From NCBI GenBank assembly GCA_945621435.1, contig CALZBR010000015.1, forward strand, positions 1 to 53,411: a DNA stretch of 53,411 nucleotides, in the 5' to 3' direction. Both the position numbers and the translations under genes were made by a program. Shown piece by piece: positions 35,901 through 47,253 of the stretch (the first letter of the stretch is position 1; every line of letters starts with the position of its first letter). The notes beneath the pieces were generated by a model. That model saw only the letters and a program-made list of their open reading frames with translations, was not told the DNA's origin and ran no database searches. The DNA is from an uncultured Lachnospiraceae bacterium. GTDB lineage: Bacteria; Bacillota; Clostridia; Lachnospirales; Lachnospiraceae.

Positions 35901-38900
35901 TTATTCAGCATCAGAAGATACAGCTTCTGCTTCTACTGCTTCTTCAGAATCCTCTTCAAAGCTTATTTCTTCTCCGTCAAACTCATCAAAGGAAACTTCT
36001 TCCGCTTCATCAGTACTCAATCTTGTAGTACGGTACCTCTTCATACCGGTACCAACAGGAATCAGCTTACCGATGATGACATTCTCTTTCAGACCAATCA
36101 GGTTATCAACCTTACCCTTGATAGCCGCTTCAGTCAATACCTTTGTGGTCTCCTGGAAGGAAGCTGCGGACAGGAAGGAATTGGTTGCAAGTGCTGCCTT
36201 GGTAATACCGAGCAATACCTGCTTGCCTTCAGCGGGCTCCTTACCTTCTGCTATCAGCTGTTCGTTCATATCTTCGAAGTCAAGAATATCTACCAGTGTA
36301 CCGGGCAGGAAGTCTGCATCTCCGTTATTCTCGATACGAATCTTCTTCAGCATCTGACGAACAATTACCTCAATGTGCTTATCGGCGATATCTACACCTT
36401 GCAGGCGGTATACTCGCTGTACTTCACGAAGCATGTAATCCTGAACGGCACGAATGCCCTTAATCTTTAACAGATCGTGAGGGTTGACACTACCCTCCGT
36501 AAGCTCATCTCCGGCTTCCAACATCTGACCGTCTATTACCTTAATTCGGGAACCGTAAGGAATCAGATAGGACTTTGATTCGCCTGTCTCGTCATTTGTA
36601 ATCACAACTTCACGCTTCTTCTTGGTATCCCTGATTTCTGCTTTACCGCCAAATTCAGCAATAATCGCAAGACCCTTGGGCTTTCTGGCCTCGAAAAGCT
36701 CTTCTACACGGGGAAGACCCTGAGTGATATCATCACCTGCCACACCACCGGTATGGAAGGTTCTCATGGTCAGCTGTGTACCGGGCTCACCGATAGACTG
36801 CGCTGCAATGATACCTACTGCTTCACCAACCTGAACTGCCTCACCGGTAGCCATGTTAGCACCGTAACACTTAGCACAGATACCTACATGAGAACGGCAG
36901 GTCAGAATGGTTCTGATCTTAACGGCGGTTACGGGTTCACCCTTGGCATCCACGCCGACACTCAGAATCTTGGCTGCACGGCTGGGAGTAATCATATGAT
37001 TGTGCTTTACAATCATGTTACCGTCTTTATCAAAGATATCCTCACAGGAATATCTTCCGGTAATTCTATCCTTCAGGCTTTCAATGGTTTCTTTGCCATC
37101 TGTAAATGCTTTTACAACCATACCGGGTATCTCGGCTCTGCCTTCACAACAGTCGGTCTCTCTGATGGAAAGCTCCTGAGAAACGTCAACCATTCGTCTG
37201 GTCAGGTATCCGGAGTCTGCGGTACGGAGTGCAGTATCGGACAATCCCTTACGGGCACCATGTGCGGACATGAAGTACTCCAGTACATCCAGACCTTCAC
37301 GGAAGTTAGACTTAATAGGCAACTCAATTGTTCTACCGGTAGTATCTGCCATCAGTCCACGCATACCTGCCAGCTGTTTGATCTGCTGGTTGGAACCACG
37401 GGCACCGGAGTCAGCCATCATAAAGATGTTATTATACTTATCCAGACCTGCCAACAGAACCTCTGTCAGCTCCTTATCTGTCTCATTCCAGGTCTCAACC
37501 ACTGCACGATAACGCTCTTCCTCCGTAATCAGTCCGCGGCGGAAGTTCACGGAGATCTTATCAACGGTAGCCTGTGCTTCTGCCAGCATCTGAGGCTTCT
37601 TTGCAGGCACTGTCATATCGGAAATAGATACGGTCATGGCTGCTCTTGTGGAATATTTGTAACCGATTGCCTTTACATCATCCAGCACTTCTGCGGTTTT
37701 CACAGCACCATGGGTGTTAATAACCTTCTCCAGAATCTGTTTGAGCTGCTTCTTGCCTACATGGAAGTCAATCTCGTACTTGAGCGCTTCCTCAGCCTTG
37801 GTACGATCAATAAATCCAAGATCCTGAGGAATAATCTCATTGAACAAAAGTCTTCCCAAAGTAGTCTTTACATTACCCTCAAGCTCGGTTCCGTCATTCA
37901 TCTTATAAGTCTTGTGGACATAGATAGTCTGATGCAGGGTAATATCGGCATTTTCGTAAGCTAATATAGCCTGATTCATGTTGGAGAAATAATGTCCGAA
38001 TAAATCTCTGGGTCTGCAGATTACATTTCTTCCACCGTCTGCCACATCAGAGAAATGAATCATGTCGTTGCTGTCAAGCTTGCCTTCCTGAACTTCCTTC
38101 TTGATCACTTCAATGTCAGTGTAAACAGTATCGGAAACAGGAACAATTTCCTTATTACCGCTGTAATCAGCCAGCTTCTGCATGGTCAGATAGTAAATAC
38201 CGAGGACCATATCCTGAGAAGGAACAGCCACAGGACCACCGTCAGAAGGCTTCAGCAGGTTGTTGGGAGACAGAAGCAGGAAACGACACTCAGCCTGTGC
38301 CTCTACGGACAGAGGAAGGTGCACTGCCATCTGGTCACCGTCAAAGTCTGCATTGAATGCAGTACATACAAGGGGATGAAGCTTAATAGCCTTACCTTCC
38401 ACAAGAATAGGCTCGAATGCCTGAATACCCAATCTGTGCAGTGTTGGTGCACGGTTCAGCATAACAGGATGTTCTTTAATCACCTCTTCCAGCACATCCC
38501 ACACCTGGGTATCCATCTTATCAACAAGCTTCTTAGCATTCTTAATATTCTGACTGATTCCCTTGGAAACCAGTTCTTTCATAACAAAGGGCTTGAACAG
38601 CTCAATTGCCATCTCCTTGGGCAGACCGCACTGATAGATCTTCAGTTCGGGACCTACCACAATAACGGAACGTCCGGAGTAGTCTACACGCTTACCCAGC
38701 AGGTTCTGACGGAAACGTCCGGATTTACCCTTGAGCATGTCAGACAGAGATTTCAGCGCTCTGTTACCGGGACCGGTTACAGGACGTCCTCTTCTGCCGT
38801 TATCAATCAAAGCATCAACAGCTTCCTGAAGCATTCTCTTCTCGTTGCGAACGATAATATCAGGAGCGCCGAGCTCGAGCAGTCTCTTCAGACGATTATT

Positions 38901-39716
38901 TCTGTTGATGATTCTTCTGTACAAATCATTCAAATCGGAGGTTGCAAAACGTCCGCCGTCCAACTGCACCATAGGACGGATATCAGGAGGGATGACAGGG
39001 ATAACATCCATTACCATCCACTCAGGTCTGTTACCGGACTCACGGAATGCCTCCACCACTTCAAGTCTCTTGATAATACGGGCACGTTTCTGACCGGTAG
39101 ACTCCTTCAAGGCTGTCTTCAATTCCACAGCCTCAGTCTCCAGGTCAATTGCCTGCAGCAATTCTTTAATTGCTTCTGCACCCATGCCTACTCGGAATTT
39201 ATTTCCGAAGGTCTCGCGTGCATCCTGATACTCCTTCTCAGAAAGTATCTGCTTGTATTCCAAGCTGGTCTCACCTGCATCGAGAACGATGTAGGATGCA
39301 AAGTACAATACCTTTTCCAGCACTCTGGGAGACAGATCCAATATCAGTCCCATACGGCTGGGGATTCCCTTAAAATACCAGATATGAGATACAGGAGCCG
39401 CAAGCTCGATGTGACCCATGCGCTCTCTGCGGACACTTGCCTTGGTGACTTCAACGCCACAACGATCGCAGACAACACCCTTGTATCTGATCTTCTTATA
39501 CTTACCGCAGTGACACTCCCAGTCCTTGCTGGGTCCGAAAATCTTCTCACAGAACAAACCGTCTCTCTCAGGCTTTAAGGTTCTGTAGTTGATAGTCTCA
39601 GGCTTTAATACCTCGCCATGGGACCACTCACGAATCTTTTCAGGTGAAGCCAGGCCAATCTTAATGGCATCAAATGTCATAGGCTGGAAATTTGTTTCAT
39701 TTTTTACTTCTGGCAT
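35901..39716 (-). CDS. rpoC: RNA polymerase beta' subunit
   Basis: Largest catalytic subunit of RNA polymerase, 1271 residues. It has the N-terminal zinc-binding cysteines (C68, C70, C83, C86), the bridge and clamp regions, and the invariant catalytic NADFDGDQ at residues 455-462 that binds the active-site magnesium. The C-terminal trigger-loop region includes [28 protein letters not shown]. The end is acidic. ATG 39716 lies 8 nt from AGGGAG; an in-frame GTG at 39725 overlaps that box. It is 29 nt from rpoB. Confidence 0.99.
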   Translation of the reverse strand: MPEVKNETNFQPMTFDAIKIGLASPEKIREWSHGEVLKPETINYRTLKPERDGLFCEKIFGPSKDWECHCGKYKKIRYKGVVCDRCGVEVTKASVRRERMGHIELAAPVSHIWYFKGIPSRMGLILDLSPRVLEKVLYFASYIVLDAGETSLEYKQILSEKEYQDARETFGNKFRVGMGAEAIKELLQAIDLETEAVELKTALKESTGQKRARIIKRLEVVEAFRESGNRPEWMVMDVIPVIPPDIRPMVQLDGGRFATSDLNDLYRRIINRNNRLKRLLELGAPDIIVRNEKRMLQEAVDALIDNGRRGRPVTGPGNRALKSLSDMLKGKSGRFRQNLLGKRVDYSGRSVIVVGPELKIYQCGLPKEMAIELFKPFVMKELVSKGISQNIKNAKKLVDKMDTQVWDVLEEVIKEHPVMLNRAPTLHRLGIQAFEPILVEGKAIKLHPLVCTAFNADFDGDQMAVHLPLSVEAQAECRFLLLSPNNLLKPSDGGPVAVPSQDMVLGIYYLTMQKLADYSGNKEIVPVSDTVYTDIEVIKKEVQEGKLDSNDMIHFSDVADGGRNVICRPRDLFGHYFSNMNQAILAYENADITLHQTIYVHKTYKMNDGTELEGNVKTTLGRLLFNEIIPQDLGFIDRTKAEEALKYEIDFHVGKKQLKQILEKVINTHGAVKTAEVLDDVKAIGYKYSTRAAMTVSISDMTVPAKKPQMLAEAQATVDKISVNFRRGLITEEERYRAVVETWNETDKELTEVLLAGLDKYNNIFMMADSGARGSNQQIKQLAGMRGLMADTTGRTIELPIKSNFREGLDVLEYFMSAHGARKGLSDTALRTADSGYLTRRMVDVSQELSIRETDCCEGRAEIPGMVVKAFTDGKETIESLKDRITGRYSCEDIFDKDGNMIVKHNHMITPSRAAKILSVGVDAKGEPVTAVKIRTILTCRSHVGICAKCYGANMATGEAVQVGEAVGIIAAQSIGEPGTQLTMRTFHTGGVAGDDITQGLPRVEELFEARKPKGLAIIAEFGGKAEIRDTKKKREVVITNDETGESKSYLIPYGSRIKVIDGQMLEAGDELTEGSVNPHDLLKIKGIRAVQDYMLREVQRVYRLQGVDIADKHIEVIVRQMLKKIRIENNGDADFLPGTLVDILDFEDMNEQLIAEGKEPAEGKQVLLGITKAALATNSFLSAASFQETTKVLTEAAIKGKVDNLIGLKENVIIGKLIPVGTGMKRYRTTRLSTDEAEEVSFDEFDGEEISFEEDSEEAVEAEAVSSDAE

Positions 39717-39745
39717 GAATGGCACTCCCTTCTATAAATAAGCAA

Positions 39746-42700
39746 TTATTCAAAATCATCGCCGTCAAAATCATCAACGTCATCGATATCATAGTCATCT
39801 TCGTAGTCATCTTCCGCACTGGTCAGCTCGCCACTGGCTTCGTCGAATTCCTGTGCCTGATAACCCATCTTTCCAAGGGAACTGCCATCATAGTCAGAAC
39901 CGTATTTCTGGTCCCCCTCCATCTCAGCACGGTAATCTATTTCACCGTAATCAATGTTTTCCATGATCTCAACCTCGGTCTGATCCTCGCGAAGTACTTT
40001 GACATCCAGTCCAAGTGCCTGCAACTCCTTCAACAATACCTTGAAGGACTCAGGAATGCCGGGCTCAGGGATGTTATCTCCCTTAATAATTGCTTCATAC
40101 GTCTTAACACGTCCTACAACATCATCGGACTTGACAGTAAGAATCTCCTGCAAGGTATAGGATGCACCATATGCCTCCAGGGCCCAAACTTCCATCTCTC
40201 CGAATCGCTGTCCACCAAACTGGGCTTTACCACCCAGAGGCTGCTGTGTTACCAAAGAGTAAGGTCCGGTAGAACGTGCATGAATCTTATCATCTACCAG
40301 ATGATGCAGCTTCAGATAATGCATGTGTCCGATGGTAACGGGACTGTCGAAGTACTCACCGGTACGTCCGTCGCGAAGACGAACCTTACCGTCGCGGGAA
40401 ATAGGCACTCCCTTCCAAAGCTTTCTGTGAGCTCTGTTTTCGGACAGATATGCATATACTTCAGGAAGAAGCTCTTCCCCATGGATACTTTCGAAGGACT
40501 CACCGTTCCATTCCCTGCCGTCTGCTGTTGTAGTCAGACCTTCTGCTTTCCACTGCTTTACTTCCTCTGCATCGAAAGGCAGATTTACATAATCATTCGC
40601 CAGATCCAGGGTATCCATAATGTCGTGCTCATTTGCACCGTCAAATACCGGTGTTGCCACATTGAATCCAAGAGCCTTTGCCGCAAGGGAAAGGTGGATT
40701 TCCAGCACCTGTCCGATATTCATACGGGAAGGCACGCCCAGAGGGTTCAATACGATATCCAAAGGACGTCCGTTAGGCAGATAAGGCATATCTTCTACAG
40801 GCAGCACTCTGGAAACGACACCCTTGTTACCGTGACGACCCGCCATCTTGTCACCGACGGAAATCTTTCTCTTCTGTGCAATATAGATGCGAACCGCCAT
40901 ATTGACTCCGGGTGACAGCTCATCACTGTTCTCTCTGGTAAACACCTTGGCGTCAATTACAATACCATACTCACCGTGAGGTACTTTGAGAGAAGTATCA
41001 CGAACCTCCCTGGCCTTCTCACCGAAGATGGCACGAAGCAGCCTCTCCTCAGCGGTAAGCTCAGTCTCTCCCTTCGGAGTAACCTTACCAACCAGAATAT
41101 CACCGGCACGTACCTCAGCACCGATGCGAATGATTCCTCTGTCATCCAGATCCTTCAATGCATCATCGCCGACACCGGGAACATCGCGTGTGATTTCTTC
41201 CGGTCCCAGTTTGGTATCACGTGCTTCTGCCTCATATTCCTCAATGTGTACGGAGGTATATACATCCTCCTGTACCAGTCTTTCACTCAGCAGAACCGCA
41301 TCCTCGTAGTTGTAACCTTCCCAGGTCATAAATCCGATCAGCGGATTCTTGCCCAGACCAAGCTCGCCCTGTGCAGTAGAAGGACCGTCTGCGATAACCT
41401 GTCCTGCCTCAACGTGATTACCCTTGAATACGATTGGCTTCTGGTTATAGCAGTTGGACTGGTTACTTCTGGAGAACTTTGTCAGTCTGTATTCCATCTT
41501 CTCTCCATCATCAGCAGTCATTCTGATCAGGTTGGAAGATACATAATCAATGGTTCCGGACTTTCTTGCCACTACACACAGACCGGAGTCAACAGCAGTC
41601 TTGGTCTCCATGCCGGTACCAACCACAGGAGCTTCCGTGGTAAGAAGAGGCACTGCCTGACGCTGCATGTTGGATCCCATCAGCGCACGGTTAGCGTCAT
41701 CGTTCTGCAGGAAAGGAATCAATGCCGTAGCAACTGAAAATACCATTCTGGGAGACACATCCATGTAATCAAACACGGCACGGGGATACTCGGAAGTCTC
41801 CTCGCGATAACGTCCGGATACGGTAGTGCGGACAAAATGTCCTTCTGCATCCAGCTGCTCACTTGCCTGTGCTACATGATAATTGTCCTCTTCGTCAGCA
41901 GTCATATATACAACTTCTTTGGTAACGATAGGATTCTGTTCATCGGTTTTATCAATCTTTCTGTATGGAGCCTCAACAAAACCATATTCATTAATTCTTG
42001 CATAGCTTGCAAGGGAGTTGATCAAACCAATGTTAGGTCCTTCAGGGGTCTCAATAGGACACATTCTTCCGTAATGGGAGTAGTGTACATCTCGAACCTC
42101 GAATCCGGCACGATCTCTTGACAAACCGCCGGGTCCCAATGCAGAAAGACGTCTCTTATGAGTAATCTCTGCAAGCGGGTTATTCTGATCCATGAACTGA
42201 GACAGCTGGGAAGAACCGAAGAACTCCTTCACTGCTGCAGTAACAGGCTTAATATTAATCAAAGACTGGGGAGAAATCTCATCCGTGTCGTGTGTGGTCA
42301 TACGCTCACGAACCACTCTCTCCATTCTGGAAAGACCGATACGATACTGGTTCTGAAGCAGCTCACCTACCGCACGGATACGTCTGTTACCAAGATGGTC
42401 GATATCATCATCATTGCCAAGACCATACTCCAGATGCATATTGTAGTTAATGGAAGCAATGATATCCTCCTTGGTAATATGCTTGGGAACCAGCTCGTGA
42501 ACACTCTTTGTGATTGCCTCTGCAAGCTTCTCGGGGTCAGAGCCATACTCCTCCAACAGCTTTGCCAAAACAGGGTAGTATACCTTCTCATGAATTCCGA
42601 AATCCTTGGGATTGCAGTCAACATAGTAGGTCATATCTACCATCATGTTGGAGAGAACCTTTACATTCTTCTCTTCTGTCTGAATATAAACGAAAGGCAC

Positions 42701-43678
42701 TGCTGCATTCTGAATGGTGTCTGCAAGCTCTGCTGTTACCTTATCGCCTGCGGAAGCAAGAATCTCTCCGGTTCCCGGCTCAACTACATCTGCAGCAAGA
42801 ATCTGATGTCTGATTCTGTTTCTAAATGCCAGTTTCTTGTTGAATTTATATCTGCCGACCTTAGCCAGATCGTATCTACGGGGGTCAAAGAACATTGCAT
42901 TAATAAGACTTTCGGCACTTTCTACACTCAAGGGCTCGCCGGGACGAATCTTTTTGTACAACTCAAGCAAACCCTCCTGATAATTCTCAGCAGTGTCCTT
43001 CGTAAAGCTTGCTTCAATCTTGGGTTCTTCTCCAAAAAGCTCACGAATCTCGTCATTTGTACCGATTCCCAACGCACGAATCAAAACGGTAACAGGAACC
43101 TTACGGGTTCTGTCCACACGCACATAAAACACATCGTTGGAGTCAGTCTCATACTCCAACCATGCGCCACGGTTAGGGATAACGGTACTTGAGAATAATC
43201 TCTTACCCAGCTTATCATGGCCGATAGCATAGTAAATACCGGGAGAACGCACCAACTGGCTGACGATAACACGTTCTGCACCATTGATAACAAAGGTTCC
43301 GGTCTCCGTCATCACAGGAAGATCACCCATGAAAATCTTATGTTCACTGATTTCTTCCTTTTCCTTATTATACAGGCGCACCGTAACAGTCAAAGGTGCC
43401 GCATAGGTGGCATCTCTCTCTTTGCACTCTTCAATAGAATATTTTACGTCGTCTTTGCTCAGTTCAAAATCTACGAACTCCAGGCTTAAGGAGCCGCTGT
43501 AATCTGCGATAGGAGAGATATCGTCGAAAACTTCCTTCAGACCTTCGTCAAGGAACCACTGATATGAATCCTTCTGGACTTCAAGGAGGTTCGGCATCTC
43601 CAGGACTTCTTCCTGTCTCGCATAACTCATACGCATAACCTTGGAACCGGCTACCGGACGTATTCTGTTTTTTTCCAT
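39746..43678 (-). CDS. rpoB: RNA polymerase beta subunit
   Basis: Catalytic beta subunit of RNA polymerase, about 1310 residues. The rifampicin-pocket sequence reads [15 protein letters not shown] and [14 protein letters not shown], the usual sensitive form. Conserved [10 protein letters not shown] and the C-terminal [22 protein letters not shown] are present. The C-terminal about 40 residues form an Asp/Glu-rich tail ([17 protein letters not shown]), common in Clostridia. ATG 43678 is better spaced from GGGGTG than the ATG at 43684. Transcribed from its own promoter and from rplJ-rplL read-through. Confidence 0.99.
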   Translation of the reverse strand: MEKNRIRPVAGSKVMRMSYARQEEVLEMPNLLEVQKDSYQWFLDEGLKEVFDDISPIADYSGSLSLEFVDFELSKDDVKYSIEECKERDATYAAPLTVTVRLYNKEKEEISEHKIFMGDLPVMTETGTFVINGAERVIVSQLVRSPGIYYAIGHDKLGKRLFSSTVIPNRGAWLEYETDSNDVFYVRVDRTRKVPVTVLIRALGIGTNDEIRELFGEEPKIEASFTKDTAENYQEGLLELYKKIRPGEPLSVESAESLINAMFFDPRRYDLAKVGRYKFNKKLAFRNRIRHQILAADVVEPGTGEILASAGDKVTAELADTIQNAAVPFVYIQTEEKNVKVLSNMMVDMTYYVDCNPKDFGIHEKVYYPVLAKLLEEYGSDPEKLAEAITKSVHELVPKHITKEDIIASINYNMHLEYGLGNDDDIDHLGNRRIRAVGELLQNQYRIGLSRMERVVRERMTTHDTDEISPQSLINIKPVTAAVKEFFGSSQLSQFMDQNNPLAEITHKRRLSALGPGGLSRDRAGFEVRDVHYSHYGRMCPIETPEGPNIGLINSLASYARINEYGFVEAPYRKIDKTDEQNPIVTKEVVYMTADEEDNYHVAQASEQLDAEGHFVRTTVSGRYREETSEYPRAVFDYMDVSPRMVFSVATALIPFLQNDDANRALMGSNMQRQAVPLLTTEAPVVGTGMETKTAVDSGLCVVARKSGTIDYVSSNLIRMTADDGEKMEYRLTKFSRSNQSNCYNQKPIVFKGNHVEAGQVIADGPSTAQGELGLGKNPLIGFMTWEGYNYEDAVLLSERLVQEDVYTSVHIEEYEAEARDTKLGPEEITRDVPGVGDDALKDLDDRGIIRIGAEVRAGDILVGKVTPKGETELTAEERLLRAIFGEKAREVRDTSLKVPHGEYGIVIDAKVFTRENSDELSPGVNMAVRIYIAQKRKISVGDKMAGRHGNKGVVSRVLPVEDMPYLPNGRPLDIVLNPLGVPSRMNIGQVLEIHLSLAAKALGFNVATPVFDGANEHDIMDTLDLANDYVNLPFDAEEVKQWKAEGLTTTADGREWNGESFESIHGEELLPEVYAYLSENRAHRKLWKGVPISRDGKVRLRDGRTGEYFDSPVTIGHMHYLKLHHLVDDKIHARSTGPYSLVTQQPLGGKAQFGGQRFGEMEVWALEAYGASYTLQEILTVKSDDVVGRVKTYEAIIKGDNIPEPGIPESFKVLLKELQALGLDVKVLREDQTEVEIMENIDYGEIDYRAEMEGDQKYGSDYDGSSLGKMGYQAQEFDEASGELTSAEDDYEDDYDIDDVDDFDGDDFE

Positions 43679-43772
43679 TGACATTTCACCCCGTTCTTTC
43701 TGCTCATTTCACGCCGTTATACGTTATAAAAAAGGGCATAATAACCCCATCTCGCATAATGACGCATCGTTA

Positions 43773-43801
43773 ATAATAGCACAACCATGTCAATAGGTCA
43801 A
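43773..43801 (-). promoter_or_regulatory. Sigma-A promoter of rpoB-rpoC
   Basis: TTGACC (43801-43796) and TATTAT (43778-43773) on the minus strand are separated by 17 bases, giving a start near 43766 and a leader of about 90 nt. It lies after the rplL terminator-like hairpin, so RNA polymerase genes can be set apart from L7/L12. Confidence 0.7.
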
Positions 43802-43856
43802 GCATAAATTAATATTTTTTGGTAAAAATTTGAAACACACGCTACAGATCATACAA

Positions 43857-43891
43857 CTAAAAAGGCTGCCTGCAATCCTGCAGACAGCCTT
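43857..43891 (-). terminator. Terminator-like attenuator between rplL and rpoB
   Basis: On the minus strand AAGGCTGTCTGC and GCAGGCAGCCTT (43891-43862) form a 12-pair stem with one G-U, followed directly by a T run. It fits partial termination that keeps L10 and L7/L12 output above that of RNA polymerase subunits. Confidence 0.82.
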
Positions 43892-43907
43892 GTAAGAAAT
43901 CTCAGAC

Positions 43908-44279
43908 TTATTTAAGAGTAGCCTTTGCGCCAACTTCTTCAAGCTTCTTCTTGATCTCCTCAGCCTCTTCCTTGGAAGCGCCTTCTTTCACAACCTTAGG
44001 AGCGCCCTCAACAACGTCCTTAGCTTCCTTCAGACCAAGACCGGTAAGCTCACGAACAACCTTGATAACCTTAACCTTCTCTGCGCCAACCTCAGTCAGC
44101 TCAACATCGAACTCGGTCTTCTCTTCTGCTGCTTCTGCAGGACCTGCTGCTGCAACTACAACGCCTGCTGCTGCAGATACGCCGAACTCCTCTTCACATG
44201 CCTTAACAAGTTCATTCAACTCTAATACGCTCATCTCTTTGATAGCGTCGATTAATTCCTGTGCTGTTAACTTAGCCAT
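43908..44279 (-). CDS. rplL: 50S ribosomal protein L7/L12
   Basis: Stalk protein present in several copies per ribosome that recruits translation GTPases. The 123-residue product has the N-terminal dimerisation domain ([27 protein letters not shown]), the Ala-rich hinge (about residues 35-53) and the C-terminal domain with [37 protein letters not shown] precedes ATG 44279. Normal length. Confidence 0.98.
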   Translation of the reverse strand: MAKLTAQELIDAIKEMSVLELNELVKACEEEFGVSAAAGVVVAAAGPAEAAEEKTEFDVELTEVGAEKVKVIKVVRELTGLGLKEAKDVVEGAPKVVKEGASKEEAEEIKKKLEEVGAKATLK

Positions 44280-44320
44280 TTTTAATTTCCTCCATCTAAA
44301 TTTTCAAATTTGATTTTTTG

Positions 44321-44350
44321 TTACTGATAGTACGCTTACTGATAGTACGC
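44321..44350. repeat. Tandem 15-bp duplication in the rplJ-rplL spacer
   Basis: TTACTGATAGTACGC occurs twice head to tail (44321-44335 and 44336-44350) immediately after rplJ. It looks like a recent local duplication in a spacer of 78 nt. No function is evident. Confidence 0.85.
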
Positions 44351-44357
44351 CGAATCA

Positions 44358-44891
44358 TTATTCAGCGGGAGCTGCTTCGGGAGCAGCCTCAGCAGCACAT
44401 GCGGAAGCTCCGCCTTTTTCTGCCAGCTGATTCATGACACGAGCGAAATTGGTAATAGGACTCTGCAAGCTGCCAAGCAACTTGGAGATAAGCACCTCTC
44501 TGGAAGGAATGGTTGCAATCTCTCCGATTCCCTTTGCATCGTACACTACGCCTTCTACGATACCGCCCTTGATCTCAAGCTTTTCAGCGGTCTTTGCAAA
44601 ATCAGCAATTACTCTTGCGGGAGCAGTTGCATCATCCTTTGCAATCGCTACGGCGCTGGGACCCTGAAAATACTGGGTCAGACCTTCGAATGCGGTATCC
44701 TTGAACGCACGAGTCATGTAAGTGTTCTTGTAAACCTTGTAAACAACTCCTGCCTCACGCAGATTCTTACGAAGCTGTGTGTCCTGTTCAACGGTAAGTC
44801 CGCGGTAGTCAACCACAACGATGGACTGAGCATCCTTGATATTCTCGGAAATCTCAGCTACGATGGGCTGTTTCAACTCAACCTTTGCCAT
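44358..44891 (-). CDS. rplJ: 50S ribosomal protein L10
   Basis: Anchors the L7/L12 stalk to 23S rRNA and represses its own operon by binding the mRNA leader. The 177-residue product has the N-terminal rRNA-binding domain (IVVVDYRGLTVEQDTQLRKNLREAGV) and the C-terminal helix for L12 dimers, ending in an Ala/Glu/Pro-rich tail. TAAGGAGG precedes ATG 44891. A long structured leader with an attenuator lies upstream. Confidence 0.98.
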   Translation of the reverse strand: MAKVELKQPIVAEISENIKDAQSIVVVDYRGLTVEQDTQLRKNLREAGVVYKVYKNTYMTRAFKDTAFEGLTQYFQGPSAVAIAKDDATAPARVIADFAKTAEKLEIKGGIVEGVVYDAKGIGEIATIPSREVLISKLLGSLQSPITNFARVMNQLAEKGGASACAAEAAPEAAPAE

Positions 44892-44944
44892 TGTTTTACC
44901 TCCTTATAGATTTTGTATGGGTTTTCCCAAGCCGAAAGGAGTTT

Positions 44945-45122
44945 ATAAAAGAAAAACCTCCCTGAAGACAGGAAGGTAAAAAGTCTGAATAAAACTCTTT
45001 CCTCGGCAGGCGTCTCATGAGCTTACCCTGTTTCTTCGGCAGTAAGTACGCAAATCTGTTAAAATCCGGCGTCCTCACTATAGAGAATCAGGACCTGCTG
45101 TCTTCGGCTATCGTCTAACGAC
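44945..45122 (-). ncRNA. L10 ribosomal protein leader with attenuator hairpin
   Basis: The transcribed leader (from about 45122) carries the conserved-looking L10-binding region around 45055-44995, including CCGAAGAAACAGGGTAAGC and TGAGACGCCTGCC. A terminator-type hairpin follows: CCTTCCTG/CAGGGAGG (44976-44957) with a T-rich run (44956-44947). This is the standard layout of Firmicutes L10 leaders: excess L10 binds the leader and favours termination. The remaining part of the gap to the plus-strand gene at 45292 contains the two divergent promoters. Confidence 0.82.
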
Positions 45123-45128
45123 CTTGAT

Positions 45129-45157
45129 AGATTAACACATGAGATACATGCTGTCAA
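45129..45157 (-). promoter_or_regulatory. Sigma-A promoter of rplJ-rplL
   Basis: A perfect TTGACA (45157-45152) is followed after 17 bases by TAATCT (45134-45129). The -10 is weak, but position fits the L10 leader start at about 45122. Confidence 0.6.
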
Positions 45158-45196
45158 GAGAATTTAAAAATTTTCAGTAAAATATCAGCGGGAGAA

Positions 45197-45225
45197 TTCA
45201 ATGGAAATCACACAACAATTATGAT
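45197..45225 (+). promoter_or_regulatory. Possible promoter of the plus-strand membrane protein gene
   Basis: TTCAAT (45197-45202) and TATGAT (45220-45225) are 17 bases apart, about 60 nt before the ATG at 45292. It would diverge from the rplJ promoter. Moderate match only. Confidence 0.4.
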
Positions 45226-45291
45226 AAAATAAGAAACGCAATGGGTAACCTCTCAGTAAACCTATCACTTCACAGGAGTTTGTTATAAATT

Positions 45292-47139
45292 ATGAAACAA
45301 AATCACAATTCCCCGGCTAAGAACCACAAAGGCTATTTATACTGCACCATAGGGATTCTTTTTTCTTTCCTGCTAATGCTTCCTTATCTCATTCTCGGCA
45401 CAGGCAGCATTGTAACCTACCACGACCAGTTGGACGGAGAACTGTTGAATTATCTGCTGGCTGCAAAATATCTGTTTACCGGAGCCGAGACCTATCCCGA
45501 ATTAATGAATGGTCTTCCCGTCACCGGGGCAGTACCTCCCGCTCCGCTGTTCGTACTCTTTTATTATTTTTTCTCTCCCTTTGCAGCCTTTCTGATAAGC
45601 CAGTGGTTCATCAGCATCATCAGCTTTCTGGGAATGTATCTTTTGATTCATAGACTGACAGGGCAAAGAATCACGGGACTACTCCTCGGGATCATTTTTA
45701 TGTTGCTGCCCTTTTACCCGGTGTACGGCCTCTGTATTCCCGGACAGCCCTTGTTGCTGTATTCCGTCCTGCGTCTCAGAGATCTGGATCTGCAGCTGTC
45801 GGCTTCCGGACTGTACAGAAAACCTACAAAAAAAGAAGTGTCCAAAGGCATCGGCTATCTTGCCCTCATCCTTTTCTACAGCCTGTGTTCCTCCCTTGTA
45901 TTGGTCGGCTTCGCCTGCCTTCTGGCACTGGGTATCGCTTCCTTATGTATTACGTTTCAAGCCTTTCGAAAGCATACCCGCTTTCCGTACGCCCCCTGGC
46001 TGTCCCTGGCCGTTTTGCTTTGCGGTTATCTTGCAAGCAACCTGAACCTCATCAGACAGGTGCTGTTTCCTGCCGATGGGGAATTGAGCCACAAGTCTGA
46101 GGTGATTTATACTCCAACCGATTTTGCAGAAAGCTTCCGTTCCGCTTTTTATCCGGGAATCCCCTATACCGAAAGCTGGTCCGTTGTGCTTTTCCCACTG
46201 GCTCTGCTGTGTATTCTTCTTCTCATGATTGCCCGGCACAAAAAAGATTCCGACGCAATCATCACCCTGAAAACAGCATTGATACAATCCGCCGGAATCT
46301 TCTGTATTATTTTATTAATTTGTACTCTTTATGGCGTATATGGCACCTCTCCCGTCGTAACTATCCGCAACTCAACAGAAGGCGCCCTGTCCGGCTTTAA
46401 TCTGGGAAGAATCACCTGGCTGCTCCCCACCTTCTGGTGCATTCTGGCCGGTCGTCTGATAGCTCCTTTATGTCCTCAAGCACCTTTCCCCCAAGCCATT
46501 CTTCCCGAAAAAAAAGCAACCCCCTCCGGAATTTTTCTTCGTTACCTGCTTTTCCTTGGTATCTTTGGAGTCTGGGGAAGCATCATTCTTCTGAATTCGC
46601 CTTTAAGAGCAAATATTTCAAAGCTGGTCAAAGGAAACGACTACTATGCCCTTGACTGGGAAAAATTCTATGCCACTGATATTTTCGAGCAGATTGATGA
46701 CGCCATCGGACGTCCCAAAGAAAACTACCGGGTCATCAGCCTGGGGATCTACCCCGCCGCTGCCGCCTACAACGGTTACTACTGTCTGGACGGCTACTCC
46801 AACAACTACCCTCTGGACTACAAGCATTCCTTCCGGGAAATCATGGCGGAAGAATTGGCAAAAAGCGAATACATCCGCACCTATTTCGACAATTGGGGGA
46901 ATCGTTGTTATCTCACGACAGCAGAATACAACAACTATTACTCCATCGAAAAGAAATGGAACGGCGGCTTCCACGACCTTTCCCTCAACACGGAAAAGCT
47001 GAGAGAAATGGGCTGTGACTACCTCTTCTCCGCAACATGGATACTAAATGCCGACGAGCTGGGACTGACGCTGCTTCGTGAGGAGCCCTTCGCGACCGAA
47101 AGCAGCTGGTACAATATCTATGTATACGCTGTAAAGTAG
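45292..47139 (+). CDS. Large polytopic membrane protein (DUF6044/YkoS-like, GT-C-type topology)
   Basis: A 615-residue protein with about eleven hydrophobic segments in the first 440 residues and a C-terminal extracytoplasmic domain of about 170 residues rich in Tyr, Asn and Asp. The early loop VTYHDQLDGELLNY, with acidic residues right after the first membrane segment, is reminiscent of GT-C glycosyltransferases and YfhO-type proteins. I associate it with the DUF6044/YkoS group from memory, so the name is tentative. AGGAG is 13 nt before the ATG, longer than ideal. It is oriented opposite to the flanking ribosomal genes, splitting rplA from rplJ, and converges on rplA. Confidence 0.78.
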   Translation: MKQNHNSPAKNHKGYLYCTIGILFSFLLMLPYLILGTGSIVTYHDQLDGELLNYLLAAKYLFTGAETYPELMNGLPVTGAVPPAPLFVLFYYFFSPFAAFLISQWFISIISFLGMYLLIHRLTGQRITGLLLGIIFMLLPFYPVYGLCIPGQPLLLYSVLRLRDLDLQLSASGLYRKPTKKEVSKGIGYLALILFYSLCSSLVLVGFACLLALGIASLCITFQAFRKHTRFPYAPWLSLAVLLCGYLASNLNLIRQVLFPADGELSHKSEVIYTPTDFAESFRSAFYPGIPYTESWSVVLFPLALLCILLLMIARHKKDSDAIITLKTALIQSAGIFCIILLICTLYGVYGTSPVVTIRNSTEGALSGFNLGRITWLLPTFWCILAGRLIAPLCPQAPFPQAILPEKKATPSGIFLRYLLFLGIFGVWGSIILLNSPLRANISKLVKGNDYYALDWEKFYATDIFEQIDDAIGRPKENYRVISLGIYPAAAAYNGYYCLDGYSNNYPLDYKHSFREIMAEELAKSEYIRTYFDNWGNRCYLTTAEYNNYYSIEKKWNGGFHDLSLNTEKLREMGCDYLFSATWILNADELGLTLLREEPFATESSWYNIYVYAVK

Positions 47140-47204
47140 CCGCCATGATGCCTCAACGTAATGTTTCTCAAGGCGAAATCCGCAAAACAAGCATCACGAT
47201 GCGT

Positions 47205-47238
47205 AAAAAGCCCTCCGGGTTCCCGGAGGGCTTCATTC
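47205..47238. terminator. Bidirectional terminator between the membrane protein gene and rplA
   Basis: AAGCCCTCCGGG (47208-47219) and CCCGGAGGGCTT (47222-47233) form a perfect 12-base stem with a tight loop. A five-T run follows on the minus strand (47205-47209 complement) and a T-rich tract on the plus strand. It closes both convergent transcripts. Confidence 0.9.
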
Positions 47239-47253
47239 TTTGCTCAATTATGA

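Noticed and set aside
36753..43192. Several long plus-strand open frames across rpoC and rpoB
   Set aside because: They mirror conserved RNA polymerase genes and share the same shadow composition; no start signals.
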